DNA of 64,000 nucleotides from Herbinix hemicellulosilytica (GTDB lineage Bacteria; Bacillota; Clostridia; Lachnospirales; Lachnospiraceae). Positions 28,566 to 38,334 of this stretch are shown here, piece by piece. How positions within the stretch are numbered: position 1 is the first letter of the stretch; each line of letters begins with the position of its first letter. Location: NCBI RefSeq assembly GCF_002904165.1, contig NZ_CVTD020000015.1, positions 1-64,000 on the forward strand, in the 5' to 3' direction. The translations under genes and the position numbers were made by a program. Under the pieces are notes generated by a model, which saw only the letters and a program-made list of their open reading frames with translations, did not search any database and was not told the DNA's origin.

Positions 28566-29999
28566 ATGAAATTACCAAAATTATTTGAGGACAGGATGAG
28601 AAATCTTTTAGGGGATGAATATGAGGAGTATTTAAAATGCTACGACAAACCGCATTTTGGCGGAATTAGAGTAAATACCCTTAAAATATCTCCGGAAGAA
28701 TTCGAAAATCTTTGTCCTTTTTCTATAAAGAAAATTCCCTGGGTTTCTAACGGGTATTATTATGACATTAACGATCAACCCGCAAGACATCCTTACTATT
28801 ATGCAGGATTATATTATATTCAGGAACCCAGTGCCATGACTCCTGCCAGCCTTCTTCCGGTAAAACCGGGTGAGAAGGTACTGGATTTATGTGCCGCTCC
28901 CGGCGGAAAAAGTACCGAATTGGGAGCAAAACTAAAGGGCAAAGGCCTGCTTGTATCCAATGACATAAGCAGTTCCAGAGCCAAAGCCTTATTAAAAAAC
29001 ATTGAATTATTCGGAATATCGAATGCTTTTGTAATTTCAGAATCCCCTAATAAACTGGCTGAGTATTTTCCCGAATTTTTTGATAAAATACTCGTAGACG
29101 CTCCCTGTTCAGGCGAAGGTATGTTTCGAAAAAGCCCTTCCATTATGCAAAACTGGGAGCAGTACGGGGTTGATTACTATAATAAACTTCAAAAAGAGAT
29201 AATTATTCATGCCGCCAGGATGCTAAAACCGGGCGGAATGATGCTTTATTCAACCTGTACTTTTTCACCGGAAGAAAATGAGGGTACCATAGCTTTCCTG
29301 CTAAAAGAATGCCCGGAGTTTCATGTGGTTGAAGCTTTACCTGATGCTGAAGAAAGACAAAGGCTCGGTGTATCATATGACGGATTTGATTTCGGAAAAC
29401 CCGAATGGGTTAACGGTCCCGAAGAATTAAAACACTGCTTAAGACTATGGCCTCACAAAATAAACGGAGAGGGCCATTTTATTGCCTTGCTAAAAAAAGA
29501 CGATAAGACAAATGATTTAAACTTTGATGATACATCCAAAGAGGACCGGAAAATCCCACCTAAAAGTAAAATTTCCCTTTCGGATGAAACTGTTGAATTT
29601 TTAAAGCGCATAAAGCCTTTATCGGATGTAGATATTTTACTTAAGCAAAACAGATTTTACATTCAACAGGACAGGGTTTATCTTATACCGGAAGGATTTG
29701 AAGAAAAGAAAGGCCTTAGGACATTAAGGCAGGGTCTTTTTCTTGGAGAAATGAAGAAAAACCGCTTTGAGCCGTCCCAGGCTTTAGCCATGGCGCTAAA
29801 GTCATCCGATTATGACCAAATTATTGACCTAAAATCAGACAACCAGGATGTTATCAAATATCTGAAGTGCGAAACCCTTACAACCGAAGGACGTGACGGA
29901 CTTAATCTTGTATGCGTCGACGGTTATCCCTTGGGATGGGGCAAATTAAATAAGAATGTTTTAAAAAATATGTATCTTCCTGGCTGGAGATGGATGTAA
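28566..29999 (+). CDS. rsmF: RsmF-like rRNA cytosine-C5 methyltransferase
   Basis: 477 residues. The NOL1/NOP2/Sun catalytic domain has LDLCAAPGGKSTEL (SAM site), DAPCSGEGMFRK and STCTFSPEENEG, whose Cys residues are the catalytic pair. The C-terminal PUA-like part ends DGYPLGWGKLNKNVLKN, typical of the RsmF group. It would methylate a cytosine of rRNA in the cytoplasm; the exact target is inferred from the family only. ATG 14 nt after the relQ stop, probably one transcript. Confidence 0.88.
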   Translation: MKLPKLFEDRMRNLLGDEYEEYLKCYDKPHFGGIRVNTLKISPEEFENLCPFSIKKIPWVSNGYYYDINDQPARHPYYYAGLYYIQEPSAMTPASLLPVKPGEKVLDLCAAPGGKSTELGAKLKGKGLLVSNDISSSRAKALLKNIELFGISNAFVISESPNKLAEYFPEFFDKILVDAPCSGEGMFRKSPSIMQNWEQYGVDYYNKLQKEIIIHAARMLKPGGMMLYSTCTFSPEENEGTIAFLLKECPEFHVVEALPDAEERQRLGVSYDGFDFGKPEWVNGPEELKHCLRLWPHKINGEGHFIALLKKDDKTNDLNFDDTSKEDRKIPPKSKISLSDETVEFLKRIKPLSDVDILLKQNRFYIQQDRVYLIPEGFEEKKGLRTLRQGLFLGEMKKNRFEPSQALAMALKSSDYDQIIDLKSDNQDVIKYLKCETLTTEGRDGLNLVCVDGYPLGWGKLNKNVLKNMYLPGWRWM

Positions 30000-30155
30000 T
30001 TTGGCCAAAGTTACGACATCAGTTTAAAATATATTGTTTAATTACAGGTAAAACTTCTTACACATAATTATTAGTAAATTTATTTATTTGTTTTATTCTA
30101 TAAGTAGAATTAAAATATTTCTTTTACGTCAAATAATAAAAACGGAGTTAGAAAA

Positions 30156-30884
30156 ATGGGAGACCGGATAAGGATAGATAAATTTCTTTCAGATATGAAT
30201 AAAGGAACAAGAAGCGAAATAAAGGATTTAATCCGTAAGGGAAGAGTAAGCATTAACGGTATTCCCTGTAAAAAACCCGATGAAAAAGTTGATACGGATT
30301 CCGATACTGTAAGTCTTGACGGTCATATTGTCAGTTATGAAAAGTATATATATCTTATGCTTAACAAACCGGCCGGAGTCGTATCTGCCACAAAGGACAA
30401 TAAAGAAAAAACGGTTATCGATTTGGTAAAAGAAAGCAGTCGTAAAGATATATTTCCTGTGGGAAGGCTTGATAAAGATACGGAAGGCCTGCTTATTCTT
30501 ACCAATGACGGGGCCCTGGCCCATAATCTTTTATCCCCCAAAAAAGAAGTGGACAAGGTTTATTATGCAAAGGTTGAGGGAAAAGTTACCGCTAAAGATG
30601 TGGAAGCTTTTTTATCGGGAATATCCATAGGTGAAGATGAATTGTGCCTGCCTGCAAGACTTGAAGTTCTGGTTTCAGGCGATATTTCGGAAGTAAATCT
30701 CACTATACAGGAAGGTAAATTTCATCAGGTTAAAAGGATGTTTGAAGCTGTCGGTAAGAAAGTTATTTATCTTAAAAGATTATCTATGGGTGGTCTTAAG
30801 CTTGATCCTACCCTAAAACCCGGTGAATACAGAAGCCTGACAAAGGATGAAGTAAAATATCTAAAGACTATAACCATGCGTTAA
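30156..30884 (+). CDS. rsuA: RsuA-family pseudouridine synthase
   Basis: 242 residues. An S4 RNA-binding domain (IRIDKFLSDMNKGTRSEIKDLIRKGRV) precedes the RsuA catalytic domain with LNKPAGVVSATKD, the active-site FPVGRLDKDTEGLLILTNDG and EGKFHQVKRMFEAVG. The catalytic residue is the Asp in GRLDKDTEG. Family members make pseudouridine at 16S position 516 or in 23S RNA. The length fits RsuA. ATG after ACGGAGTTAGAAAA. Confidence 0.9.
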   Translation: MGDRIRIDKFLSDMNKGTRSEIKDLIRKGRVSINGIPCKKPDEKVDTDSDTVSLDGHIVSYEKYIYLMLNKPAGVVSATKDNKEKTVIDLVKESSRKDIFPVGRLDKDTEGLLILTNDGALAHNLLSPKKEVDKVYYAKVEGKVTAKDVEAFLSGISIGEDELCLPARLEVLVSGDISEVNLTIQEGKFHQVKRMFEAVGKKVIYLKRLSMGGLKLDPTLKPGEYRSLTKDEVKYLKTITMR

Positions 30885-30894
30885 TCAGCAATTT

Positions 30895-30912
30895 TTTTGA
30901 CAGCTGTCAAAA
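30895..30912. repeat. Perfect 18-bp palindrome after rsuA
   Basis: TTTTGACAG followed by CTGTCAAAA, exactly symmetrical, 11 bp after the rsuA stop. It has no loop, so it is a poor RNA hairpin and looks more like a protein-binding site. It sits too far (about 240 bp) from the next gene start for a simple operator role to be clear. Confidence 0.55.
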
Positions 30913-31156
30913 CAGATTTGCTTTGTAGGCTACAACCTAATTAAAAACAGTCTTTATAAGCAATTTAATATTTATAGCAATTTAGAATGAGAAATATAAG
31001 CCATTTAAAACTGGAAATACCGGTATATAAAAGCATGAAGCTAATTTAAAAAAGCAAATTTAAAATCTGATAAACGAAAGATAAATATTATAATATTTAA
31101 TATTTACATGTGAAAACATATGCCGTATTACGTTACATATGAAGGAGAAAATGTAT
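30913..31156. other. AT-rich intergenic DNA
   Basis: I see no gene. It presumably contains the promoter of the HAD gene, but I find no clear -35/-10 pair. Confidence 0.4.
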
Positions 31157-31804
31157 ATGTTAAAAGATATTGATGCGGTGATTTTTGATTTGGACGGTAC
31201 ATTAATCGATTCCATGTGGTTGTGGAAGAATATCGATATAGAGTATTTAGCCAGATTTGGAATAGAATTTCCAGAGGACCTTCAAAGATGTATAGAAGGG
31301 ATGAGTTTTTCCGAAACAGCCGTTTATTTTAAACAAAGATTTAATCTTCCTGACAGCCTTGAAAAGATTAAAAGTGACTGGAATCAAATGGCCTGGGATA
31401 AATATCTGTATGAAGTGCCGTTAAAAGAAGGGGTAAAAGAGTTTCTTGATTATTTGAAAGAATTGAAACTTCCTCTGGGTATTGCCACAAGCAACTCCAG
31501 GGAACTTGTAGAGCTGGTGCTTAATAAGCACAATATCTCAGGATATTTTTCTTCAATAAGGACATCCTGTGAAGTAGATAGAGGAAAACCATATCCTGAT
31601 ATATATCTGCTGGTGGCAAAAGATTTGGGTGTTAAGCCGGAAAAATGTCTGGTATTTGAAGATGTCATTCAGGGAGTAATCGCAGGAAAAAGCGCAAATA
31701 TGAAGGTATGCGCCGTGTATGATGATTATTCAAAAAGCGACGACGAAGAAAAGAAAAAACTTGCCGATTACTATATCAGATCCATGAAGGAACTTCTTCC
31801 ATAA
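31157..31804 (+). CDS. HAD-superfamily phosphatase, beta-phosphoglucomutase-like
   Basis: 215 residues. HAD motif I is VIFDLDGTLIDS (both Asp present), motif II is ATSNS, motif III is the Lys in DRGKPYPDIYL, and motif IV is VFEDVIQG. The helical cap between motifs I and II marks subclass I. The family includes beta-phosphoglucomutases and sugar phosphate phosphatases; the substrate is not predictable here. The start ATG 31157 is 9 nt after GGAG; ATG 31139 and 31151 are also in frame. Confidence 0.88.
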   Translation: MLKDIDAVIFDLDGTLIDSMWLWKNIDIEYLARFGIEFPEDLQRCIEGMSFSETAVYFKQRFNLPDSLEKIKSDWNQMAWDKYLYEVPLKEGVKEFLDYLKELKLPLGIATSNSRELVELVLNKHNISGYFSSIRTSCEVDRGKPYPDIYLLVAKDLGVKPEKCLVFEDVIQGVIAGKSANMKVCAVYDDYSKSDDEEKKKLADYYIRSMKELLP

Positions 31805-31885
31805 AAAATGCCAATTAACATAAAATATATATTATAATTAATCTTAAAAAGATTATTATTTATTAACTTGTAAAGCAGGTGTGGT

Positions 31886-32854
31886 ATGAAACAGATTACA
31901 GTCAACGAAAATCAAGCCGGTCAGCGGCTGGACAAACTTTTATTCAAAATACTGAATAATGCTCCCAAAAGCTTTATCTACAAGATGCTAAGAAAAAAGA
32001 ATATTGTCCTTAACGGCAAAAAAGCCGCTGGATCGGAACTTTTAAAGGTAAATGATGAAATAAAACTTTATCTTTCCGACGAAACCATTGACAAGTTTAC
32101 GAAAAAACTTGAATCGGCTATTCTTGATTATGAACTTGATATTATTTATGAAGATAAAAATATACTTTTAATAAATAAGCCGGTAGGTATTCTTTCACAA
32201 AAAGCGGTTGTAAATGATTTTTCTATGGTAGAATATGTAATATCCTATATGCTTTCTAAAAATCAGATAACAAAAGAGCAACTGATGACCTTTAAGCCCA
32301 GTGTATGCAACCGCCTTGACCGGAATACCAGCGGCCTTTTAATTGCCGGAAAAACCTTGGTAGGCTTGCAGGAAATGTCACGTTTATTGAAAGAAAGAAA
32401 AATTGATAAATATTATCTGTGCATAGTAAAAGGTAAGATAGATAAAACTACTCAGATTACCGGATATCTAAAAAAGGACAAAGATAAAAATATTGTAACC
32501 GTCACTAAAGAAGCTTCATCTGAATCAGATTATATATGTACTGAATATAAGCCTTTGGCTCTGTCAGACGAATTCACCTTATTACAGGTTAAACTTATTA
32601 CGGGAAAATCCCATCAGATTCGTGCCCATTTGGCAAGCATAGGCCATCCAATTCTGGGAGATTCAAAGTACGGGGATCCTACATTAAACGAACGGTTTAG
32701 ACAGAAATATGGCCTTACCCATCAGCTTTTACATTCACACCGTCTGGTATTTCCGGAGCTTATCGGCCCCTTGTCAAATTTGTCAGGCAACGAATTTAAA
32801 GCTCCTGAACCTGAGATTTTTGTAAAAATCCGAAAAGATTTATTTGGTATATAA
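31886..32854 (+). CDS. RluC/RluD-family pseudouridine synthase
   Basis: 322 residues. An N-terminal S4 domain (GQRLDKLLFKILN, RKKNIVLNGKKAA) is followed by the RluA-type catalytic domain with LINKPVGILSQ, the active-site NRLDRNTSGLLIAGK and GKSHQIRAHLASIGHPILGDSKYG. It modifies uridines of 23S rRNA; which ones cannot be told from the sequence. ATG after AGGTGTGGT. Confidence 0.9.
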   Translation: MKQITVNENQAGQRLDKLLFKILNNAPKSFIYKMLRKKNIVLNGKKAAGSELLKVNDEIKLYLSDETIDKFTKKLESAILDYELDIIYEDKNILLINKPVGILSQKAVVNDFSMVEYVISYMLSKNQITKEQLMTFKPSVCNRLDRNTSGLLIAGKTLVGLQEMSRLLKERKIDKYYLCIVKGKIDKTTQITGYLKKDKDKNIVTVTKEASSESDYICTEYKPLALSDEFTLLQVKLITGKSHQIRAHLASIGHPILGDSKYGDPTLNERFRQKYGLTHQLLHSHRLVFPELIGPLSNLSGNEFKAPEPEIFVKIRKDLFGI

Positions 32855-32893
32855 AATCTATTACCGAAGACTAAACAGCAAGGAGGGGGCAAA

Positions 32894-33451
32894 ATGGCAT
32901 CTTGGAAATCCAGAGGCCTTCGGGGGTCCATGCTGGAAGAGATGATTAATATTACCAACAGCAAATACCGGGAAAAATGCCTGGCCTTAATTCAGAAAGT
33001 TCCAACCCCAATAACCCCAATAAGTATCGATAAAGAAAAGGGGCATATTGACCTGGCTTTTTTTGAGCAAAAAAGTACGGTCGATTATATCGGTGTTGTA
33101 CAGGGTGTTCCGGTATGCTTTGACGCAAAAGAATGTGCCGGAGATACTTTCAGCTTAAGAAATGTCCATGAACACCAGGTTCAGTTTATGAAGGAATTTG
33201 AAGCTCAAAAAGGGGTAGCATTTTTGCTTATTTATTTTAAAAAATATGATATTTATTATTATATGCCCTATGAAATGTTATTAAAGTTTTGGCAAAGATC
33301 TCTTGACGGAGGCAAAAAAAGTTTCAGGTTTGAAGAACTGGATATGTCATATCAAATAAAAGTTGTAAATGGCGTATGTATTCACTATCTGGAGCAACTG
33401 CAAAGAGATTTGCTTGATAGAGATAATAAAAAGCATAAGGCCAATTATTAA
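32894..33451 (+). CDS. recU: Holliday junction resolvase RecU
   Basis: 185 residues. It has the N-terminal RGLRGSMLEEMINITNSKY, PTPITPISID, the metal site around VDYIGVVQGVPVCFDAKE and the HEHQVQFMKEFE segment. These match RecU, which resolves four-way DNA junctions in recombination. It is slightly shorter than Bacillus RecU (about 200), and the RecU stalk region looks reduced. In Bacillus recU pairs with ponA; no penicillin-binding protein gene is next to it here. AAGGAGGGGG precedes the ATG. Confidence 0.85.
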   Translation: MASWKSRGLRGSMLEEMINITNSKYREKCLALIQKVPTPITPISIDKEKGHIDLAFFEQKSTVDYIGVVQGVPVCFDAKECAGDTFSLRNVHEHQVQFMKEFEAQKGVAFLLIYFKKYDIYYYMPYEMLLKFWQRSLDGGKKSFRFEELDMSYQIKVVNGVCIHYLEQLQRDLLDRDNKKHKANY

Positions 33452-33460
33452 AATCTTTTA

Positions 33461-33489
33461 TTGACTTATTTAGGCAAATAAATTATAAT
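33461..33489 (+). promoter_or_regulatory. Promoter of the his operon
   Basis: TTGACT (33461-33466), a 17-bp spacer and TATAAT (33484-33489), beginning 10 bp after the recU stop. The leader to hisZ is about 70 nt and contains no T-box and no His-rich leader peptide that I can see. Confidence 0.8.
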
Positions 33490-33563
33490 GTAAAAACATA
33501 TCAGCATGGCAGCGAATTATCACGTCACCGTATGAAAGTATATTGTAAAGGTTGGAGTTGCTT

Positions 33564-34829
33564 ATGAAGGATAAATTGCTACATACCCCTGAAGGTGTTA
33601 GGGACATATATAGTACGGAATGCGCAGTAAAGCTTCTGATACAGGAAAAATTACATCAGGTTCTTAAACTTTACGGATTCAGGGATATTCAGACGCCAAG
33701 CTTTGAATTTTTTGATATCTTCAACCATGAACGTGGAACCGTTTCTTCAAAAGATATGTATAAATTATTTGACAAGGAAGGAAATACCCTGGTGCTTCGG
33801 CCTGATATTACCCCTTCCGTTGCAAGATGTGTAGCCAAATATTATAAAGACGAAGAACTTCCTATCCGTTTATGTTATATAGGCAATACGTATATCAATA
33901 ATACCGCATACCAGGGCAAGCTGAAAGAAGTAACCCAACTGGGGGCAGAACTTTTTAACGATGACAGTATCGATGCAGATGCGGAAATGCTGGCTCTTAC
34001 CGTTGAATGCCTCCTTGAGGCAGGTTTAAAAGAATTTCAGCTGGAAATCGGCAACGCCGATTTTTTCCGTTCCCTTATTGAAGAAACAGGCCTTAAGAAC
34101 AAAGAGGATGTTATAAACCTTCGTACCTTAATTGAAAACAAGAATATGTTCGGTATCGAAGAAACAGTCCAAAGTAAGATTATAAACGAAGATCTTAAGG
34201 AAATCTTTTTAAAACTTCCGGAGTTATTCGGTTCTTCCGAAGTTTTGGACTATGCAAAAAAATTAACCAAAAATCCCAGGGCTTTAAAAGCTGTTGAAAG
34301 ACTGGAAAAACTTTATGAAATAATGACCCTTTACGGTTTTGAAAAATATATATCTTTTGATTTGGGTATGACCGGCAAATTTGATTATTACACCGGCATT
34401 ATTTTTAAAGCTTATACATATAAAACCGGGGAACCTATTGTAACCGGAGGCCGATATGATAATCTTGTCGGCCAATTCGGCAAGGATTGTCCCGCTATCG
34501 GCCTTGCCATTGTAATTGACAGTTTGATACTGGCCTTGTCAAGACAGAATTTACTGCCGCAGATTGATTCGTCCGATACTTTGGTAATATATAAATCCGA
34601 ATATAAAAAACAAGCCATTTCCCTGGCAAATTATTTCAGGAAAGACGGCATCAATGTTATTCTACAATTGTCGAAAAACAACATGGATTTAAATGATTAC
34701 CTGGCATATATGAAAAGGATGAATATCGGCGGCTTATTGTATATAGATAATGATACCGAAATTTCAGTTATGGATGCTTCCGAGGGGAGTATAAAAAAAG
34801 TAGCTGTAAAAGAACTTATGCAAGGCTGA
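33564..34829 (+). CDS. hisZ: ATP phosphoribosyltransferase regulatory subunit
   Basis: 421 residues, a histidyl-tRNA synthetase paralogue with class II motifs (TPEGVRDIYS, LRPDITPSVAR, a TGGRYDNLVGQFG motif) but without the tRNA anticodon-binding domain of HisS. HisZ pairs with short-form HisG, which follows. It gives histidine feedback control of the first step of histidine synthesis. The start is ATG 33564 (AAAGGTTGGAGTTGCTT); an in-frame TTG 12 nt earlier overlaps the ribosome site. Confidence 0.93.
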   Translation: MKDKLLHTPEGVRDIYSTECAVKLLIQEKLHQVLKLYGFRDIQTPSFEFFDIFNHERGTVSSKDMYKLFDKEGNTLVLRPDITPSVARCVAKYYKDEELPIRLCYIGNTYINNTAYQGKLKEVTQLGAELFNDDSIDADAEMLALTVECLLEAGLKEFQLEIGNADFFRSLIEETGLKNKEDVINLRTLIENKNMFGIEETVQSKIINEDLKEIFLKLPELFGSSEVLDYAKKLTKNPRALKAVERLEKLYEIMTLYGFEKYISFDLGMTGKFDYYTGIIFKAYTYKTGEPIVTGGRYDNLVGQFGKDCPAIGLAIVIDSLILALSRQNLLPQIDSSDTLVIYKSEYKKQAISLANYFRKDGINVILQLSKNNMDLNDYLAYMKRMNIGGLLYIDNDTEISVMDASEGSIKKVAVKELMQG

Positions 34830-34877
34830 CTTCAATTTGTTTAAGCCTTTTACGTATATTCTGAAAGGAAGATAAGG

Positions 34878-35534
34878 ATGAGATATATTACTATTGCACT
34901 GGCAAAAGGAAGGCTCGCTGCCGACACGTTGGACCTGTTGGAGCAAATAGGCATATCATGTGACGAAATAAGAGACAAATCATCCCGTAAACTTATTTTT
35001 GAAAATAAGGAACTTAAGCTGAAATTTTTTCTAGCCAAGGCAAGCGATATACCTACATATGTAGAATACGGTGCGGCAGACATAGGATTTGTAGGCAAAG
35101 ATACTATTCTTGAGGAAGGCAGGAAAATGTACGAAGTTTTGGATCTGGGACTTGGCAAATGTAAAATGTGTGTCGCAGGCCCGGAATCTGCCGAAAAGCT
35201 TCTTCAACACGGAGAACTTATAAGAGTTGCAACCAAGTATCCCAATATAGCCAAAGATTACTTTTATAATAAAAAACATCAGACTGTAGAAATAATCAAA
35301 CTGAACGGCTCTATAGAACTGGCCCCGATCCTTGGCCTTTCCGAAGTAATAGTGGATATAGTGGAAACAGGAAAAACTCTAAAAGAAAACGGCCTGGTCG
35401 TTCTTGAAGATATATGTGATATATCCGCAAGAATGGTAGTTAACGAAGTCAGCATGAAAATGGAGCATGAGAGAATCTCTGCTATAATAAAAGATTTAAA
35501 AGAATATCTGAATAATAAAAAGAACGGATCGTAA
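34878..35534 (+). CDS. hisG: ATP phosphoribosyltransferase, short form
   Basis: 218 residues, the HisG-S length that lacks the C-terminal ACT-like regulatory domain. Motifs are [10 protein letters not shown] at the start, [13 protein letters not shown], and [24 protein letters not shown] with the PRPP loop. It joins ATP and PRPP, the first step of histidine synthesis. It requires HisZ, encoded just upstream. RBS AAAGGAAGATAAGG. Confidence 0.96.
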   Translation: MRYITIALAKGRLAADTLDLLEQIGISCDEIRDKSSRKLIFENKELKLKFFLAKASDIPTYVEYGAADIGFVGKDTILEEGRKMYEVLDLGLGKCKMCVAGPESAEKLLQHGELIRVATKYPNIAKDYFYNKKHQTVEIIKLNGSIELAPILGLSEVIVDIVETGKTLKENGLVVLEDICDISARMVVNEVSMKMEHERISAIIKDLKEYLNNKKNGS

Positions 35535-35546
35535 AGGGGGATAAAT

Positions 35547-36839
35547 ATGCGGATTATTGAACTTAACGAATCAAGCAGAAAAAAAATACTTGAAAATTTA
35601 TTAAAAAGAAGCCCTCATCAGTACGAAACCTATAACGAAACTGTAGCCCAAATAATTAATGATGTAAGAAGTAATGGGGATGAGGCTTTATTTTTATATA
35701 CAAAAAAATTTGATAAAGTAGATATAAACGCAGATAATATAAAAGTTACTGACGAAGAAACAGAATATGCCTATAAGCAGGTAGACCCCAAACTGATAGA
35801 TATTATAAGAAAAGCCAAGGCCAATATAGAAGAATTTCATATAAAACAGAAGCAAAACAGTTGGATAGATGCTTCAAAGGAAGGCATTATACTCGGTCAA
35901 AAAATTACACCTATTGAAAAAGTGGGAGTATATGTCCCCGGCGGTAAAGCCGCCTATCCTTCAACGGTACTTATGGACATTATACCTGCAAAAGTTGCGG
36001 GAGTAAAAAGGATTGTAATGGTGACCCCTCCCGATAAGGACGGACGGGTAAATCCGGGTACATTGGTGGCTGCAAAAGAAGCCGGAGTAACGGAAATCTA
36101 TAAAGTAGGAGGGGCCCAGGCTATTGCTGCTTTGGCATTCGGTACCGAAAGTATACCTAAGGTAGACAAAATTGTAGGCCCTGGTAATATATATGTTGCC
36201 CTGGCCAAAAAAGCTGTTTACGGCTATGTAAGCATTGATTCTATAGCAGGCCCCAGCGAAATTCTGGTTTTGGCAGACGAAACCGCCAATCCCAGATATG
36301 TGGCGGCTGACCTTTTATCACAGGCTGAACATGATGAACTGGCTTCATCAATTCTTATTACTACCAGTAGGAATCTGGCAGATAAAGTATTGGAAGAGAT
36401 TGAAAACTTCCTTAAAACCCTGTCCAGAAGCGATATAATTAAAAAGTCCTTAGCAAATTACGGTTATATATTAATTGCCAAAAATATGAACGAAGCTATT
36501 GAAGCAACCAACGAAATTGCTTCGGAACATCTGGAGATTATGACAAAAGACCCCTATTCAGATATGACAAAGATAAAAAATGCCGGAGCCATTTTTATAG
36601 GGGAGTATTCCTGTGAACCTCTGGGAGATTATATGGCAGGTCCTAATCATACTCTGCCTACCAACGGTACCGCCAGATTTTTTTCTCCTTTGAGTGTTGA
36701 TGACTTTGTTAAAAAATCCAGCATTATTTCTTACAATAAAGATGCTCTTGAAAAAATCTATAAGGATATTGAAACCTTTGCCTTATCCGAAGGGCTCAGC
36801 GCCCATGCCAATTCGGTATCCGTAAGATTTAATAATTAA
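35547..36839 (+). CDS. hisD: Histidinol dehydrogenase
   Basis: 430 residues, full length. Motifs are VGVYVPGGKAAYPSTVLM, EIYKVGGAQAIAALAFGTE, VDKIVGPGNIYVALAKK and DLLSQAEHDE, which includes catalytic and zinc-binding residues, with a GPNHTLPTNGTARFF C-terminal segment. It converts L-histidinol to histidine in the last two steps. It follows hisG by 12 nt. Confidence 0.97.
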   Translation: MRIIELNESSRKKILENLLKRSPHQYETYNETVAQIINDVRSNGDEALFLYTKKFDKVDINADNIKVTDEETEYAYKQVDPKLIDIIRKAKANIEEFHIKQKQNSWIDASKEGIILGQKITPIEKVGVYVPGGKAAYPSTVLMDIIPAKVAGVKRIVMVTPPDKDGRVNPGTLVAAKEAGVTEIYKVGGAQAIAALAFGTESIPKVDKIVGPGNIYVALAKKAVYGYVSIDSIAGPSEILVLADETANPRYVAADLLSQAEHDELASSILITTSRNLADKVLEEIENFLKTLSRSDIIKKSLANYGYILIAKNMNEAIEATNEIASEHLEIMTKDPYSDMTKIKNAGAIFIGEYSCEPLGDYMAGPNHTLPTNGTARFFSPLSVDDFVKKSSIISYNKDALEKIYKDIETFALSEGLSAHANSVSVRFNN

Positions 36840-36857
36840 CCTAATTTAAGATAAAGT

Positions 36858-36886
36858 TTGACATCAAAACCAACCATTGGTAAACT
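36858..36886 (+). promoter_or_regulatory. Possible internal promoter before hisB
   Basis: TTGACA (36858-36863), a 17-bp spacer and TAAACT (36881-36886), in the 127-bp gap between hisD and hisB, the largest gap in the operon. The spacer contains ACCATTGGT, a short palindrome. Confidence 0.45.
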
Positions 36887-36966
36887 ATTTTAATATAAAT
36901 GTCGTTTAGGCTTATAATATTATACCGATAATTGCCAGTTTCTTATTTTACAGGGGGATGAACTTT

Positions 36967-37557
36967 ATGGGCGGTAGAATTTCAACCATAAACCGGAAAA
37001 CAAAAGAAACCGATATTTTTATGGAATTTAATCTGGACGGAAGCGGCAATTCTCAGATTGAAACAGGAATCGGCTTTTTCAATCACATGCTGGACAGTTT
37101 TGTAAGACACGGCTTATTTGATATGAAACTTACGGTCAAAGGCGATCTTTACGTGGATTCCCATCATACGGTGGAGGATACCGGTATAGTCTTAGGCCAG
37201 GCCATAAAAAAGGCTTTGGGAGACAAAAAAGGGATACGCCGTTACGGTTCATTTATGCTTCCCATGGACGAAGCCTTGGTTTGCTGTGCCATAGATTTGT
37301 CAGGTCGTCCTTATCTTTCCTATGATCTTAAATTTACTGCTGAAAAGATCGGGTATCTTGATACCGAACTTATTAAAGAATTTTTCTATGCTGTTACCTA
37401 TAACGCAGGATTAAATCTGCACCTAAGAATGTTAAGCGGCGAGAATAACCATCATATAGCTGAGGCAGCATTTAAAGCTTTCGGTAAGGCTTTGGATGAG
37501 GCAGTAAGTTTTGATGAAAGAATACAGGATGTCTTATCTACTAAAGGTACTATTTAA
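36967..37557 (+). CDS. hisB: Imidazoleglycerol-phosphate dehydratase
   Basis: 196 residues, monofunctional (no histidinol phosphatase domain). It has GIGFFNHMLDSFVRHG, the metal site DSHHTVEDTGIVLGQA and a second NHHIAEAAFKAFGKAL. It dehydrates imidazoleglycerol phosphate. The start is ATG 36967, 9 nt after AGGGGG; ATG 36958 abuts the ribosome site and is rejected. Confidence 0.95.
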   Translation: MGGRISTINRKTKETDIFMEFNLDGSGNSQIETGIGFFNHMLDSFVRHGLFDMKLTVKGDLYVDSHHTVEDTGIVLGQAIKKALGDKKGIRRYGSFMLPMDEALVCCAIDLSGRPYLSYDLKFTAEKIGYLDTELIKEFFYAVTYNAGLNLHLRMLSGENNHHIAEAAFKAFGKALDEAVSFDERIQDVLSTKGTI

Positions 37558-37596
37558 AATCCCCAAAAATAACTTCAGATGAAAGGTAATGATAAG

Positions 37597-38313
37597 ATGA
37601 AGATATTTCCGGCAATAGATATAAAAAACGGTCAGTGTGTCAGATTAAGGCAAGGAAATTTCAATGATGTTTACGTATATTCCGATGTACCCTTAAAAGT
37701 TGCTAAAGAATGGGAAGCCTGCGGGGCATCGTATATTCATATTGTTGATTTGGACGGAGCATTAGTCGGCCATTCGGTTAATGAAAAAGTCATAAAAGAA
37801 ATTGTTAAAAATGTAAAAATACCGGTGCAATTGGGAGGCGGAATCCGTTCCATAAAGGATATTGAGCAAAAGCTAAACTTAGGTATTGCAAGAGTTATTA
37901 TAGGTACCAAAGCAGCTACCGATGCCGGTTTTATGAAAGAAGCCATCGACATTTTCGGACCCGACCGCGTCATTGCGGGAATTGATGCAAAAGACGGGAT
38001 AGTAGCCGTAGAAGGCTGGGAAAAGCTCAGCCATTATAATGCCGTATCTTTGGCTATGGAAATGAAGAAAGCCGGCGTTAAAACCGTCATTTACACCGAT
38101 ATCGCAAAAGACGGTATGCTGCAAGGACCAAATCTCCATTATACAGCGGAAATAGTAGAAAAAACCGGACTTAATGTTATAGCATCCGGAGGAATATCTT
38201 CATTAAAAGACCTGGAAGTCTTAAAAGAAATAAACGTTTATGGTGCAATTATAGGCAAAGCGCTTTATGAAAACAAAATAAACTTAAGGAAAGCAATTTC
38301 CATGTTTGAATAG
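37597..38313 (+). CDS. hisA: Phosphoribosylformimino-5-aminoimidazole carboxamide ribotide isomerase
   Basis: 239 residues, a TIM barrel with FPAIDIKNGQCVRLRQG (catalytic Asp in PAIDI), VQLGGGIRS and a second phosphate site ASGGISS; the second catalytic Asp is in YTDIAKDGM. It isomerises ProFAR in histidine synthesis. ATG 37597 follows AAAGGTAATGATAAG; ATG 37579 is in frame but would sit before that site. hisH, often next to hisA, is absent. Confidence 0.95.
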   Translation: MKIFPAIDIKNGQCVRLRQGNFNDVYVYSDVPLKVAKEWEACGASYIHIVDLDGALVGHSVNEKVIKEIVKNVKIPVQLGGGIRSIKDIEQKLNLGIARVIIGTKAATDAGFMKEAIDIFGPDRVIAGIDAKDGIVAVEGWEKLSHYNAVSLAMEMKKAGVKTVIYTDIAKDGMLQGPNLHYTAEIVEKTGLNVIASGGISSLKDLEVLKEINVYGAIIGKALYENKINLRKAISMFE

Positions 38314-38334
38314 TATTTGGGAGGTTATTTCTTT

